Both the position numbers and the translations under genes were made by a program. Source: Paraburkholderia caffeinitolerans (GTDB lineage: Bacteria; Pseudomonadota; Gammaproteobacteria; Burkholderiales; Burkholderiaceae). Taken from it: a stretch of 64,000 nucleotides of DNA. The stretch is taken from contig NZ_CADIKL010000004.1 in the NCBI RefSeq assembly GCF_902859945.1, positions 1-64,000 of the forward strand. Reading direction: 5' to 3'. A model generated the notes under the pieces. That model did not search any database, was not told the DNA's origin, and saw nothing but the letters and a program-made list of their open reading frames with translations. Below are positions 44,614 to 54,540 of the stretch, in pieces (position 1 is the first letter of the stretch; every line of letters starts with the position of its first letter).

Positions 44614-45306
44614 ATGAGCCATCCTGTTCCCCGTATTTACTTCCTCGGCGACGAGGCGCTCGTCTGCGAGGCCCCGCCGCCCGCCACGCTGGAGGTCCAG
44701 CGCCGCGTCTGGGCCGTGGCTGCGAGCGTGCGCGGCTGGGACGCCGTGCGCGAAGTGGTGCCCGGCATGAACAATCTGACGATCACCTTCGATGCGCTCT
44801 CCGCCAGCGCCGACGCCCTCGCCGCCGAGCTGGAAACGGCATGGCACGAGGCCGAGGGCGCAGCCGTTGCCGCCTTCGAGGGCCGCGAAGTCGAAATTCC
44901 GGTGAGCTACGGCGGTGCGGCGGGCCCCGATCTCGGCGCGGTCGCGCAGCACACCGGGCTCGCGCCCGCCGACGTCGTCGCGCGTCATGCGGCGGGCGTC
45001 TACACCGTGTTCTTCCTCGGCTTTCAGCCGGGCTTCGCCTATCTCGGCGGACTCGAGGCCGCGCTTCACACGCCGCGCCGGCGCGCGCCGCGCCTCGCAG
45101 TCCCCGCCGGGTCGGTGGGCATCGGCGGCGAGCAGACCGGCATCTATCCGGCGCAAGCGCCCGGCGGCTGGCAGCTGATCGGCCGCACCGCGCTCCCCCT
45201 CTTCGACCCCGCGCGCAATCCGCCCACGCTGCTCATGCCCGGCGACCGCGTGCGCTTCGTTGTAGAGAACATCAACGAAGTCATCCCCGAGGAGACCCAC
45301 GCATGA
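44614..45306 (+). CDS. pxpB: 5-oxoprolinase subunit PxpB
   Basis: Component of ATP-dependent 5-oxoprolinase PxpABC, which opens 5-oxoproline (pyroglutamate) to glutamate. 230 residues with the KipI/allophanate-hydrolase subunit 1 fold: FLGDEALVCE near the start, VPGMNNLTITFD, VYTVFFLGFQPGFAYLGGLE (signature near residue 135) and VGIGGEQTGIYPAQAPGGWQLIGRT. Start at MSHPVPRIYFLGDE. Its stop overlaps pxpC by 4 bases. First gene of the operon; control probably by the divergent winged-helix protein. Confidence 0.94.
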   Translation: MSHPVPRIYFLGDEALVCEAPPPATLEVQRRVWAVAASVRGWDAVREVVPGMNNLTITFDALSASADALAAELETAWHEAEGAAVAAFEGREVEIPVSYGGAAGPDLGAVAQHTGLAPADVVARHAAGVYTVFFLGFQPGFAYLGGLEAALHTPRRRAPRLAVPAGSVGIGGEQTGIYPAQAPGGWQLIGRTALPLFDPARNPPTLLMPGDRVRFVVENINEVIPEETHA

Positions 45307-46382
45307 TCGAAGTGATGCGCGCGGGTCTGCTCACCACGGTTCAGGATCTCGGCCGGCCGGGTTACCGGCATCTCGGCGTCGCCACCGGCGGCGCGCTCGA
45401 CACGCTCGCGCTCGAAGTGGGCAACCGCCTCGTCGGCAACCGGCATGATGCGGCGGGGATCGAAATCACCTTCGGCCCGGTGGCGCTGCGCTTCGCGCGC
45501 GCGACGCGCGTGGCCATCACCGGCACCGACTTCAACGCGACGCTAGGCGGCAAGCCGGTGTGGTCGTGGTGGAGCCTGCCAGTCGCGGCTGGCGAAACGC
45601 TCGTGCTCAATGGCGCGAAGCGCGGCATGCGCGCCTATGTGTGCGTCGCGGGCGGCATCGACGTTCTGCCGATGCTCGGCTCGCGCAGCACCGACCTCGC
45701 CGCCGGCTTCGGCGGGCTCGCGGGCCGCGCGCTCAAGGACGGCGACCGCCTCGCCACCGGCGCGTCGTTCGCGGCGGGCGGCGAGCGCGCCTCGCTCGCA
45801 GCAGGCGCGCCGCCGTTCGGCGTGAAGGCACCGTCGCAATGCAGCTTCGTGTATCCGGACGAAGTGCCGCCGAGGCGCGGCCGCCATCCGGACGGCATGC
45901 TGTGGGCCGTGCCTGTACGCGTGCTGCGCGGCCCCGAGTACGACAGCTTCTCGCCCGAGGCGCAGCGCGCCTTCTGGTCCGACGAATGGCAGGTCACGCC
46001 CAACAGCAACCGCATGGGTTACCGGCTCGAAGGCACGCCGCTCGTGCGCGACACGCCCGCCGACCTGCTCTCGCATGCGGTGCTGCCGGGCACGATCCAG
46101 GTGCCGCCGAACGGCCAGCCCATCGTGCTGATGAGCGATGCGCAAACCACGGGCGGCTATCCGAAGATCGGCGCCGTGATCCGCGCCGATTTGTGGAAAC
46201 TCGCCCAGGTGCGGCTCACGACGGGCGTGCGCTTTATCGAAACGACGCCGGCCATCGCGCGCCGCGCGCTCGAGGAGGAACGGGCCTATCTGCGGCAGAT
46301 CGATACCGCGATCGCCATGCAGGACGAGCGCCATGCGAGCCGCCGCGTGCGCGCGGCGGGCACCCGAGGCCAAGGCGCATGA
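45303..46382 (+). CDS. pxpC: 5-oxoprolinase subunit PxpC (biotin-dependent carboxyltransferase-like)
   Basis: Second part of the PxpBC kinase-like unit (KipA/allophanate-hydrolase subunit 2 fold), 359 residues. Motifs: [23 protein letters not shown] at the N-terminus, [44 protein letters not shown] (residue about 233) and [17 protein letters not shown]. Starts with an ATGA overlap with pxpB, so translation is coupled. The last 25 residues are a variable Arg-rich tail. Confidence 0.94.
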   Translation: MIEVMRAGLLTTVQDLGRPGYRHLGVATGGALDTLALEVGNRLVGNRHDAAGIEITFGPVALRFARATRVAITGTDFNATLGGKPVWSWWSLPVAAGETLVLNGAKRGMRAYVCVAGGIDVLPMLGSRSTDLAAGFGGLAGRALKDGDRLATGASFAAGGERASLAAGAPPFGVKAPSQCSFVYPDEVPPRRGRHPDGMLWAVPVRVLRGPEYDSFSPEAQRAFWSDEWQVTPNSNRMGYRLEGTPLVRDTPADLLSHAVLPGTIQVPPNGQPIVLMSDAQTTGGYPKIGAVIRADLWKLAQVRLTTGVRFIETTPAIARRALEEERAYLRQIDTAIAMQDERHASRRVRAAGTRGQGA

Positions 46383-46468
46383 CGCGGGCGGCGGCGCCCC
46401 CGCAACCAGGCATCGAAGCACGACGCGCCGGTGCGACCCCAGCGCGAAGCAACACGGAGAGAATCATC

Positions 46469-47224
46469 ATGACCACCATCGATCTGAACGCCGATCTCGG
46501 CGAAGGCTGCGGCTCCGACGAGGCGCTGCTCGACCTCGTGAGCTCGGCCAACATTGCGTGCGGCTGGCACGCGGGCGGCGCTAACGCCATGCGCGAATGC
46601 GTGCGCTGGGCCGTGGAAAAAGGCGTGTCGATCGGCGCGCACCCGAGCTTCAACGACCCCGAGAACTTCGGCCGCAAGGAAATGAACCTGCCCGCCGAGG
46701 AAATCTACGCGGGCGTGCTCTACCAGCTCGGCGCGCTCTCGGCGATCGCCCAGGCCGAGGGCGGCCGCATTGCGCACGTGAAGCCGCATGGCGCGCTCTA
46801 CAACCAAGCCGCGCGCGACGCGAAGATCGCCGACGCGATCGTCTCGGCGGTGCACGACTTCGATCCTTCGGTGACGGTGTTCGCGCTCGCGGGCAGCGGG
46901 CTCGTGAGCGCCGCGCGCGAAGCGGGCCTCGTGGCGGTGGAGGAAGTGTTTGCCGACCGCGGCTACCGCGCCGACGGCTCGCTCGTGCCGCGCAGCCAGC
47001 CGGGCGCGCTGCTCGACGACGAAGATGCCGTGCTCGCACGCACGCTCGCGATGATCCGCGAGCAGCGCGTGCAGGCCGTGGACGGCGCGTGGGTGCCGCT
47101 CAACGCCCAGACCATCTGCCTGCACGGCGACGGGCCGCATGCGCTCGCATTCGCGCGGCGCATCCGGGCGGCGCTGGACGAGGCCGGCATCGGCGTGCGA
47201 GCGGCGGGTGTTGCCGAGGCCTGA
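46469..47224 (+). CDS. pxpA: 5-oxoprolinase subunit PxpA (LamB/YcsF family)
   Basis: Substrate-binding and hydrolytic subunit of 5-oxoprolinase; TIM-barrel-like LamB/YcsF family, 251 residues. Characteristic N-terminus [17 protein letters not shown], then [39 protein letters not shown], and [16 protein letters not shown]-terminal [21 protein letters not shown]. Start after GGAGAGAATCATC. A 14-bp-stem hairpin follows in the 184-base gap to the DUF969 gene. Confidence 0.95.
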   Translation: MTTIDLNADLGEGCGSDEALLDLVSSANIACGWHAGGANAMRECVRWAVEKGVSIGAHPSFNDPENFGRKEMNLPAEEIYAGVLYQLGALSAIAQAEGGRIAHVKPHGALYNQAARDAKIADAIVSAVHDFDPSVTVFALAGSGLVSAAREAGLVAVEEVFADRGYRADGSLVPRSQPGALLDDEDAVLARTLAMIREQRVQAVDGAWVPLNAQTICLHGDGPHALAFARRIRAALDEAGIGVRAAGVAEA

Positions 47225-47340
47225 GCACACACAAGACAAAAAGCATCACAGAGGCAAGTACAGAGGTAAAAACAGGGCCGACAAGAGCCCGGCAGTCAGA
47301 GCGCCGCGCCACGCTACACGCGTTGCACGGCGTTTCATCA

Positions 47341-47375
47341 CCGTGGCCCGCTGCACATGACGCAGCGGGCCACGG
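47341..47375 (+). other. Intercistronic hairpin between pxpA and the DUF969 gene
   Basis: Perfect 14-bp stem CCGTGGCCCGCTGC / GCAGCGGGCCACGG with a 7-nt loop, followed by CAATAACG and no T-tract. It therefore is not a standard intrinsic terminator; it could limit read-through, protect upstream mRNA or mark a processing site. It ends 21 bases before the ribosome site of the DUF969 gene. Confidence 0.6.
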
Positions 47376-47408
47376 CAATAACGACGCACAAAAACTGGAG
47401 ACAAAGAG

Positions 47409-48146
47409 ATGCAGAGCACCGTCAACTTATGGCCGCTCATCGGGGTGGCCGTGATCATCGTCGGCTTCGTATTGCGCTTCAATCCGATGCTGATCGTCGC
47501 GGCGGCGGCGATCGTCACCGGCTTCGCCGCCGGGTTCCCGCCGGGCAAGATCCTCGCCGCCATCGGCACCGGCTTCATCAAAACGCGCAACCTGCCGCTC
47601 ATCATCCTGCTGCCGCTCGCCGTGATCGGGCTGTCGGAGCGCCACGGCCTGCGCGAGCGCGCGCAGATCTGGATCGGCAATATCAAGGCGGCCACGGCGG
47701 GGCGTCTGTTGATCGTCTACCTGCTCGTGCGCGAACTTACCGCCGCGGTCGGGCTCACGGGCCTCGGCGGGCATCCGCAGATGGTGCGTCCGCTGATCGC
47801 GCCGATGGCCGAAGGCGCCACCGAAAACCGCTTCGGCAAGCTTCCCGAAGCGGTGCGCTACAAGCTGCGCGCCTGGTCCGCCGCGACCGACAACGTCGGC
47901 CTGTTCTTCGGCGAGGACATTTTCGTGGCGTTCGGCGCGATCGTGCTGATGGTCACGCTGCTCAAGGAAGCGGGCATCTCGGTCGAGCCGATCCACGTCG
48001 CGTTCTGGGGTATTCCCACCGCAATCTGCGCGTTCCTGATCCACGGCGCGCGGCTGTGGCTGCTCGACCGCAAGCTCGAGCGCGAACTCGGCGGGCGCGG
48101 CGCGCAGGACAAGTCCGCTGCTGCAGAACAGGGAGACGAGGCATGA
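47409..48146 (+). CDS. DUF969 family membrane protein
   Basis: Membrane protein of 245 residues with six to seven predicted helices (NLWPLIGVAVIIVGFVLRF; LIILLPLAVIGL; LLIVYLLVREL; IFVAFGAIVLMVTLL; AFWGIPTAICAFLI). Conserved soluble loop GLGGHPQMVRPLIAPMAEGATENRFG. The C-terminal 25 residues are charged. It overlaps the DUF979 gene by 4 bases; such pairs occur beside pyroglutamyl-peptidase or 5-oxoprolinase genes. Together they probably form a permease; 5-oxoproline as substrate is inference. Start has GGAGACAAAGAG. Confidence 0.88.
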   Translation: MQSTVNLWPLIGVAVIIVGFVLRFNPMLIVAAAAIVTGFAAGFPPGKILAAIGTGFIKTRNLPLIILLPLAVIGLSERHGLRERAQIWIGNIKAATAGRLLIVYLLVRELTAAVGLTGLGGHPQMVRPLIAPMAEGATENRFGKLPEAVRYKLRAWSAATDNVGLFFGEDIFVAFGAIVLMVTLLKEAGISVEPIHVAFWGIPTAICAFLIHGARLWLLDRKLERELGGRGAQDKSAAAEQGDEA

Positions 48147-49096
48147 CTATCACCCTCAACTGGCTCTACTGGCTGCTCGGCATCGTGCTGCTGATCGTCG
48201 GCGGCATGATCGTGCTCGACCGCGAGCATCCGCGCCGCCTCACCGCGGGCGGCTTCTGGATCCTCTACGCGCTGATCTTCCTCGTCGGCGACTACCTGCC
48301 CGCCGAAGTCGTGGGCGTGCTCGCGCTCGCGATGGCGGTGATCGCCGGCTTCGGCGGCGTGACCGGCGGCACACCGAAAGTGCTCTCGCTCGAAACGCGG
48401 CTCGCGAGCGCGAAGCGTCTCGGCAACAAGCTCTTCGTGCCCGCGCTCACCATCCCCGCCGTCACCGTCGTGCTCACCTTCGCGGCTAGCCATCTCATGG
48501 TGGGTTCCACACCGCTCGTCGATCCGAAGAACGTCACGTTGATCGGTTTCGGCATTGGCTGCGTGATCGCGCTCGTCATCGCCTGCATCATCACGCGCGA
48601 CAGCGTCGGCCAGTCGATGCAGGAGACGCGCCGTCTCGTCGACGCGCTCTCGTGGGCCGCCGTGCTGCCGCAGATGCTCGGCATGCTCGGCCTCGTGTTC
48701 TCGGACGCGGGCGTGGGCAAGGCGGTCGCCCATGTGACCACGTCGTACATCAACATGGACCTGCGCTTCGTGGCCGTGGCGGTTTACTGCATCGGCATGG
48801 CGCTCTTCACCGTGATCATGGGCAACGGCTTCGCCGCCTTCCCGGTGATGACGGGCGGCGTGGGCGTGCCCGTGCTGGTGGGCGTCTTCCACGTGAACCC
48901 GGCGATGATGGCGGCCATCGGCATGTTCTCGGGCTACTGCGGCACGCTCATGACGCCCATGGCCGCGAACTTCAACATCGTGCCCGCCGCGCTGCTGGAG
49001 CTGCCCGACAAGAACGCGGTGATCCGCGTGCAGGTGCCCACGGGGCTCGGCATTCTGGCGGCCAATATCGTGCTGCTGTACGTGCTCGGGTTCTGA
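48143..49096 (+). CDS. DUF979 family membrane protein
   Basis: Partner of the DUF969 protein, 317 residues with nine to ten predicted helices (LNWLYWLLGIVLLIVGGMIVL at the N-terminus; FTVIMGNGFAAFPVMTGG near residue 220; FSGYCGTLMTPMAANFNIVPAALLEL near 255). The polar motif GYCGTLMTPMAANFN within a helical region is suggestive of a substrate pathway. Translationally coupled with the DUF969 gene. The usual third partner, pyroglutamyl-peptidase, is not present downstream; the next gene is on the other strand. Confidence 0.88.
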   Translation: MTITLNWLYWLLGIVLLIVGGMIVLDREHPRRLTAGGFWILYALIFLVGDYLPAEVVGVLALAMAVIAGFGGVTGGTPKVLSLETRLASAKRLGNKLFVPALTIPAVTVVLTFAASHLMVGSTPLVDPKNVTLIGFGIGCVIALVIACIITRDSVGQSMQETRRLVDALSWAAVLPQMLGMLGLVFSDAGVGKAVAHVTTSYINMDLRFVAVAVYCIGMALFTVIMGNGFAAFPVMTGGVGVPVLVGVFHVNPAMMAAIGMFSGYCGTLMTPMAANFNIVPAALLELPDKNAVIRVQVPTGLGILAANIVLLYVLGF

Positions 49097-49139
49097 GCGA
49101 GTCCGGGCAGCGGCGTGCCGCGCTCCCGCCCGGACGGTT

Positions 49140-49943
49140 TTACCGTTCGAACGGCGCTTCGCCCAGCGCCTCGACGAACTGCGCGAGGCGCGGGAAATGC
49201 CGCGCCACGAGCGCCTCGGGCAGGAGGTACTGCGGAAAGCTCGCCGTGGCGTTGTGCGCGTGCAGGACGTGCAGGCACAGGCCGATGTCGTCGGCGAAGT
49301 GCGCGAGGTTCGCTCCGCGTTCGAGCGCGGCCTGCAGGAACTCGCCGTCCTCATTGGACGAACCCGACTCGAACGGACCGGCGGCCCACAGGCGCTTCGT
49401 GTAGACGTAGCTGAAGCCGTAGCCGGAATGGTTGTCGGCGAAGGCCCGGTGGTCGACAGGAAAGTTGAGCGCCGTCATGGGCTGCGGGCTCCAGTGGAAA
49501 TGCAGCCCGCTCTTGTGCAGCAAGTCCCACCACGCGAACTGGCCGTACACGCGGCTATACAGAAAGAACGCGCTGAGCTTGACGAAATCGGCGCGGCGCT
49601 CGCCCAACTGCGCGCACATGACGCGCAGATATTCGGGCGCGTAGTATTCGCCATCGTCGAAGTGGGCGATGACTTCGGCGCGCGCGAGCGCCACCGCGAG
49701 ATTGCGCTTCGCGCCGACGCTCATGCGCTGCGGCACGTGGCGATACACCACGCGCGCATCGCCGAGATTCTGCATGAACGTGCTGGGCCGCTCGCTGTCG
49801 TCCACCACGATCCATTCGCAGGAGCCAAGGTCCTGACGCGCGAATGAACGATAAGCATGCGGCAGCATAGCCTCGCGGTCCCTTGTGGGTGTGATGACGC
49901 TGACGACAGGCGCATTGGTCTTGGCGTTCGGTGAATTCGGCAT
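49140..49943 (-). CDS. Glycosyltransferase family 2 protein
   Basis: GT-A fold glycosyltransferase of 267 residues. Start at MPNSPNAKTNAPVVSVI follows AGGAGCGCCAC. N-terminal PVVSVITPTRDREAMLPHAYRSFARQ, first Asp pair in WIVVDDSERP, nucleotide-metal motif in VIAHFDDGEYYAPEYL (D-D-G in place of D-x-D, near residue 95). C-terminal segment SSNEDGEFLQAALERG supplies the acceptor-side acid. Soluble, no membrane helix. Donor and acceptor unknown; the divergent TPR-glycosyltransferase gene may be in the same pathway. Confidence 0.87.
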   Translation of the reverse strand: MPNSPNAKTNAPVVSVITPTRDREAMLPHAYRSFARQDLGSCEWIVVDDSERPSTFMQNLGDARVVYRHVPQRMSVGAKRNLAVALARAEVIAHFDDGEYYAPEYLRVMCAQLGERRADFVKLSAFFLYSRVYGQFAWWDLLHKSGLHFHWSPQPMTALNFPVDHRAFADNHSGYGFSYVYTKRLWAAGPFESGSSNEDGEFLQAALERGANLAHFADDIGLCLHVLHAHNATASFPQYLLPEALVARHFPRLAQFVEALGEAPFER

Positions 49944-50200
49944 GTGGCGCTCCTGGCCAGGCAAAAGCTGGAAATAGCTGGAAGCTGGATGGTAGAGCCG
50001 CCTCTTGCGCGCTGAAATCGAATTCCCACTAAAGCAGCGCTCTCCTCCCGGGTCACACAAGATGTTTTGTCACCGGTCATATCGCTTTCGGAATTTTCTT
50101 ATCGAAGCGGCAGCGCCAGACCCTTACTTTGTGCGGTCCCCCCCCAATTCCGGTCAGATGCGCGCCCGTCGCTCCGCGCGCCGATCGGTCTCACATACCC

Positions 50201-52270
50201 ATGACTTCGAACGCCGCCGCTTCTGCCGATTCATCCGCACCTGACGAACCCGCCGATTCCGGTGCGCGTCTTGCCGCCGCGCTAGAAGCCCACGGTGCGG
50301 GACGTCTCGACGAAGCACAAACGATCTACCGCGCGCTGGTCGAGCGCGATTCCACCCATGCCGACGCGTTGCATTACTGGGGCGTGGCGCGCCATCAACT
50401 CGGCGATCATCGCGGCGCACTCGCGCTCATGGATCGCGCGCTCGGGCACGCGCCCGACGACGCGGTTTGCTGGAGCAACCGCGGCCTCGCTGCGCTCTCG
50501 CTCGGCCAGCATGTGGAAGCGGCGCATAACCTGCACGAGGCGCTGCGTCTCGCACCCGGATTCGCCGATGCGCACAACAACCTCGGACTCGCGCTGCGCG
50601 AAGCGGGCGACCTCGCGGGCGCGGAGCGCCACTGCCGCGCGGCGCTCGCACTTGCGCCGGCATCCGTGAACGCGCAAGTGAACCTGGGCAGCCTGCTCGC
50701 GAAGCTCGGGCGCAGCGAGGAGGCACTCGCCTGCTATCGCGAAGCGCTCGCGCTTGCGCCCGCCGATGCCGCCATCCACTTCAATCTAGGCAACGTGCAG
50801 CGCGCACTCGGCGACGACGATGCCGCCATCGCCCATTACCGCGAGGCCGTCGAACTGGCGCCCGGCTACGCGGCCGCCTGGGTGAATCTCGGCACCACGC
50901 TCGGCCAGACCGGCGACTATCGGGCCGCGGAAACGTGCTATCGCCAGGCCGTGGAGCTGGAGCCGAACGCGGCGAATCTCGTGTGCCTCGGGGCCTCGCT
51001 GGGCGCGCAAGGGCGCAACGACGAGGAAGCGCCCTACTACCAGCGCGCGCTCGAGATCGACCCGCAAAACGCCGACGCGCGCCAGAACCTCGTCTGGCTC
51101 AAGCTCAAGCGCGGCGAGTACCGCGAAGGCTGGGCCGAGTACGCGCGGCGCTGGCGCGCCTGCGACTACGCGCCCTTCGACATCGAAGGCATTGCCGAGT
51201 GGCAAGGCGAGCCGCTCGACGGCAAGCGCCTCCTGCTCGTGCATGAGCAGGGCTTCGGCGACCAGATCCAGTTCGTGCGCTACGCGAGCGAGTTTGCCGC
51301 GCGCGGCGCCAGCGTCGATGTATGCGTGCCGCAGACCCTGCAGTTGCTTGCGCAGTCGGTGCCGGGCGTGCACCGCGCCTGGACCGGCACGCCCACGGGC
51401 GACTACGACTACTGGCTATACGTGATGAGCGCGCCGTCCGCGTGCGGCACCGAACTCGAGACGGTTCCGGTCACGGTGCCTTATCTCTTTGCGCGCGACG
51501 TCGACATTCAGGCGTGGAAGCCGCGCGTGCAAGCCGCCATGTTCGCGGACCTCGCGCGCCTGGCTGGCAAGGCATCGGCTGATGCCCCGCTGGCGGCGCT
51601 CGAAGCCGCGGCGAAGCCACCAAGTGCGCCCAGCAGCGCGCGCAGGCCGGCCGGCTACCGCAACATCGGCCTCGTCTGGGGCGGCAATCCCGGCTTCTAC
51701 AACGACCGTAACCGCTCGGTGGCGCTGGCGGCGTTCCAGCCGCTCTTCGCGCTGGAGAAAATCAGCTGGTTCTCGCTGCAAAAGGGCGAAGCGGCCCGCG
51801 CGCAGCTTGCGGCGCTGGGCGGCGGCGCTCCCGTCCACGACTTCAGCGACGATCTGCGCGACTTCGGCGACACGGCCGCGCTCATCATGAATCTCGATCT
51901 CGTGATTGCCGTGGATACTTCGACCGCGCATCTGGCCGGCGCGCTTGGCAAGCCGGTCTGGATCCTCGTGCCCGCGAACGGCGAATGGCGCTGGCTCGAA
52001 AAGCGCGCGGATTCGCCGTGGTACCCCACGGCGCGGCTGTTCCGCCAGCGCGAAGTGGGCGACTGGCAGCCGGCGCTCGAAGAACTGCGCGAAGCGCTTG
52101 CCGAAAAACCCAGGCGCGTGACGGGCGTAAGCGGAACAAGAGGAACAAGCGGAACAAGAGGAACAAGAGGAACAAGCAGCGCGGGCACGCGCAAATCCAC
52201 GCGGAGGGCGCCCAAGACAACCGGCTTGCCAATCAACGAAGAGCTGGATCTCAGCCCGGATCGACCGTGA
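50201..52270 (+). CDS. TPR-repeat protein fused to a GT9-like glycosyltransferase domain
   Basis: Fusion protein of 689 residues. Residues about 25-330 hold eight or so TPR units (for example ALHYWGVARHQLGDHRGAL, AHNNLGLALREAGDLAGAE, AWVNLGTTLGQTGDYRAAE). The C-terminal half (about 360-650) resembles heptosyltransferase-like GT9: LLLVHEQGFGDQIQFVRYA, GLVWGGNPGFYNDRNRSVAL, MNLDLVIAVDTSTAHLAGALGKPVWIL. The last 60 residues are Gly/Thr/Arg/Ser-rich owing to 9-bp tandem repeats. Start at MTSNAAASADS. Likely glycosylates a protein or lipid; target unknown. Its end overlaps the convergent TraB gene by 20 bases. Confidence 0.85.
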   Translation: MTSNAAASADSSAPDEPADSGARLAAALEAHGAGRLDEAQTIYRALVERDSTHADALHYWGVARHQLGDHRGALALMDRALGHAPDDAVCWSNRGLAALSLGQHVEAAHNLHEALRLAPGFADAHNNLGLALREAGDLAGAERHCRAALALAPASVNAQVNLGSLLAKLGRSEEALACYREALALAPADAAIHFNLGNVQRALGDDDAAIAHYREAVELAPGYAAAWVNLGTTLGQTGDYRAAETCYRQAVELEPNAANLVCLGASLGAQGRNDEEAPYYQRALEIDPQNADARQNLVWLKLKRGEYREGWAEYARRWRACDYAPFDIEGIAEWQGEPLDGKRLLLVHEQGFGDQIQFVRYASEFAARGASVDVCVPQTLQLLAQSVPGVHRAWTGTPTGDYDYWLYVMSAPSACGTELETVPVTVPYLFARDVDIQAWKPRVQAAMFADLARLAGKASADAPLAALEAAAKPPSAPSSARRPAGYRNIGLVWGGNPGFYNDRNRSVALAAFQPLFALEKISWFSLQKGEAARAQLAALGGGAPVHDFSDDLRDFGDTAALIMNLDLVIAVDTSTAHLAGALGKPVWILVPANGEWRWLEKRADSPWYPTARLFRQREVGDWQPALEELREALAEKPRRVTGVSGTRGTSGTRGTRGTSSAGTRKSTRRAPKTTGLPINEELDLSPDRP
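52133..52177 (+). repeat. Tandem 9-bp coding repeat, five units
   Basis: Five consecutive GGAACAAG(A/C) units near the 3' end of the TPR-glycosyltransferase gene, encoding Gly-Thr-Arg/Ser triplets. A multiple of three, so copy-number change would alter only tail length. The A-rich repeat stands out from the GC-rich context. Confidence 0.85.
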
Positions 52271-53426
52271 AGCCGCGCTGCCGCAGCAACTGGAGCACGC
52301 CGTTGCGCCCGCCCAGATGCAGCGCGCCGACCGCCGCGAAGAGCGGCTTGTTGGGCCCGGCATACAGCTGCATGCGCGCGACGAAACGCCGGTTGCGCTC
52401 GTAGACGATGCGGTTATCCACCGACGCCGCCACACGCGGGTCGTGCGCGAGCTTTTCGGTGCGGGCGGCATCCCAGGCGGCGATCGCGTCGGCGTCGCCG
52501 AGTCGCCACAGGCGCAGCAGCGTCTGCACGTCGGCGACGTTTTGCGCGGGCGTTTGCGCGAGATCCTGCGCAAGCATCTCGCGCTGCTGCGCAAGCGTGA
52601 GGTGAGTGAACGCGCGCATCTGCTCAGCCAGCGTTTCCAGCCCGACCACGCGCCGCCCCTTCAAGCGCAGGAACACGTTCTGCAATTGCGCCTCTGTGCC
52701 GTACTCGGTCTGCAGGCCCGCGCTCAGTGAATCGTAGGTTTCCACCAGCAGCGAGGCGAGCCACGGCTTCATCTTGCGGATCTCGGCGAGCGCCTCGGGA
52801 TTGCCGCGCAAACGCGCCGCGAGCTTCGCCCACAGCGGATCGGGCAGAAGCTGTTGCAGACAGGGCTTGCGGCACACGCCGTATTTCGAGACGTCGTCCT
52901 GCGAGACCAGCAGGTCATCGGGCGAGAGTTCGAGCGCGAGGGTGGGCGAGGCGTTGAGCGCCGCGAGGATCGGCGCACGAAACGGCTGGTTCGGCGGATA
53001 GTCGGCGGGGTCGCCCACGTGCAGCGTGCCGAGCAGATAAATGGTGGTGGTGCCGCGCGTGGCGACGTAGAACGGCATGCGCGCCGGTTGCGTGCGCACC
53101 GGGCCGCCCGCCGTCGTGCCCGACGCGTAGCTCGGCATGGGCGGCGCGTGAAAGCCCGGCAGGCCGCCGCCCGAAGGCTGGCCAAGCGCGGGAACGGTGG
53201 GATGCACGCCGGGGACATTGGCGGCGGTGGCGGCGGCAAACGCGCTGGGCATGAACGACGCGTGCAACGGCTGGTCGAGCGACGGCCCGAGCGCAACGGC
53301 CAGCGCGAGCGCCGTTGCCAGCGCCGCGCGCAGCCATGGGCGCGCACGCGCGAACGCAGCGGCAAGCGCTCGCGCATGCCCCCGTGAAAGCGCGCCGCCC
53401 GCCCGAAGGCGGCCCCGGTTTTGCAT
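52251..53426 (-). CDS. TraB/GumN family protein, exported
   Basis: 391-residue member of the TraB/GumN (ChaN-like, Tiki-like) superfamily, some of which are metal proteases. Start at MQNRGRLRAGG; a signal/anchor helix lies at about 30-50 (ALATALALAVALGPSLDQPL). Domain begins at FYVATRGTTTIYLLGTLHVGDPADYPP, with the signature G-T-x-H; later LALELSPDDLL, VVGLETLAEQMRAF and the C-terminal AAVGALHLGGRNGVLQLLRQRGF (G-A-x-H-L motif). Two Cys (VCRKPC) may pair. Function unknown. Confidence 0.87.
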   Translation of the reverse strand: MQNRGRLRAGGALSRGHARALAAAFARARPWLRAALATALALAVALGPSLDQPLHASFMPSAFAAATAANVPGVHPTVPALGQPSGGGLPGFHAPPMPSYASGTTAGGPVRTQPARMPFYVATRGTTTIYLLGTLHVGDPADYPPNQPFRAPILAALNASPTLALELSPDDLLVSQDDVSKYGVCRKPCLQQLLPDPLWAKLAARLRGNPEALAEIRKMKPWLASLLVETYDSLSAGLQTEYGTEAQLQNVFLRLKGRRVVGLETLAEQMRAFTHLTLAQQREMLAQDLAQTPAQNVADVQTLLRLWRLGDADAIAAWDAARTEKLAHDPRVAASVDNRIVYERNRRFVARMQLYAGPNKPLFAAVGALHLGGRNGVLQLLRQRGFTVDPG

Positions 53427-53505
53427 CGTCGATGCGGCGCGATGGCCGCCCTTTGGTTTGCGGCGCTTGAAACGGCATATAAGCCGGCGCGCCGCCGATA
53501 CTTCA

Positions 53506-54536
<1,031 letters not shown>

Positions 54537-54540
<4 letters not shown>

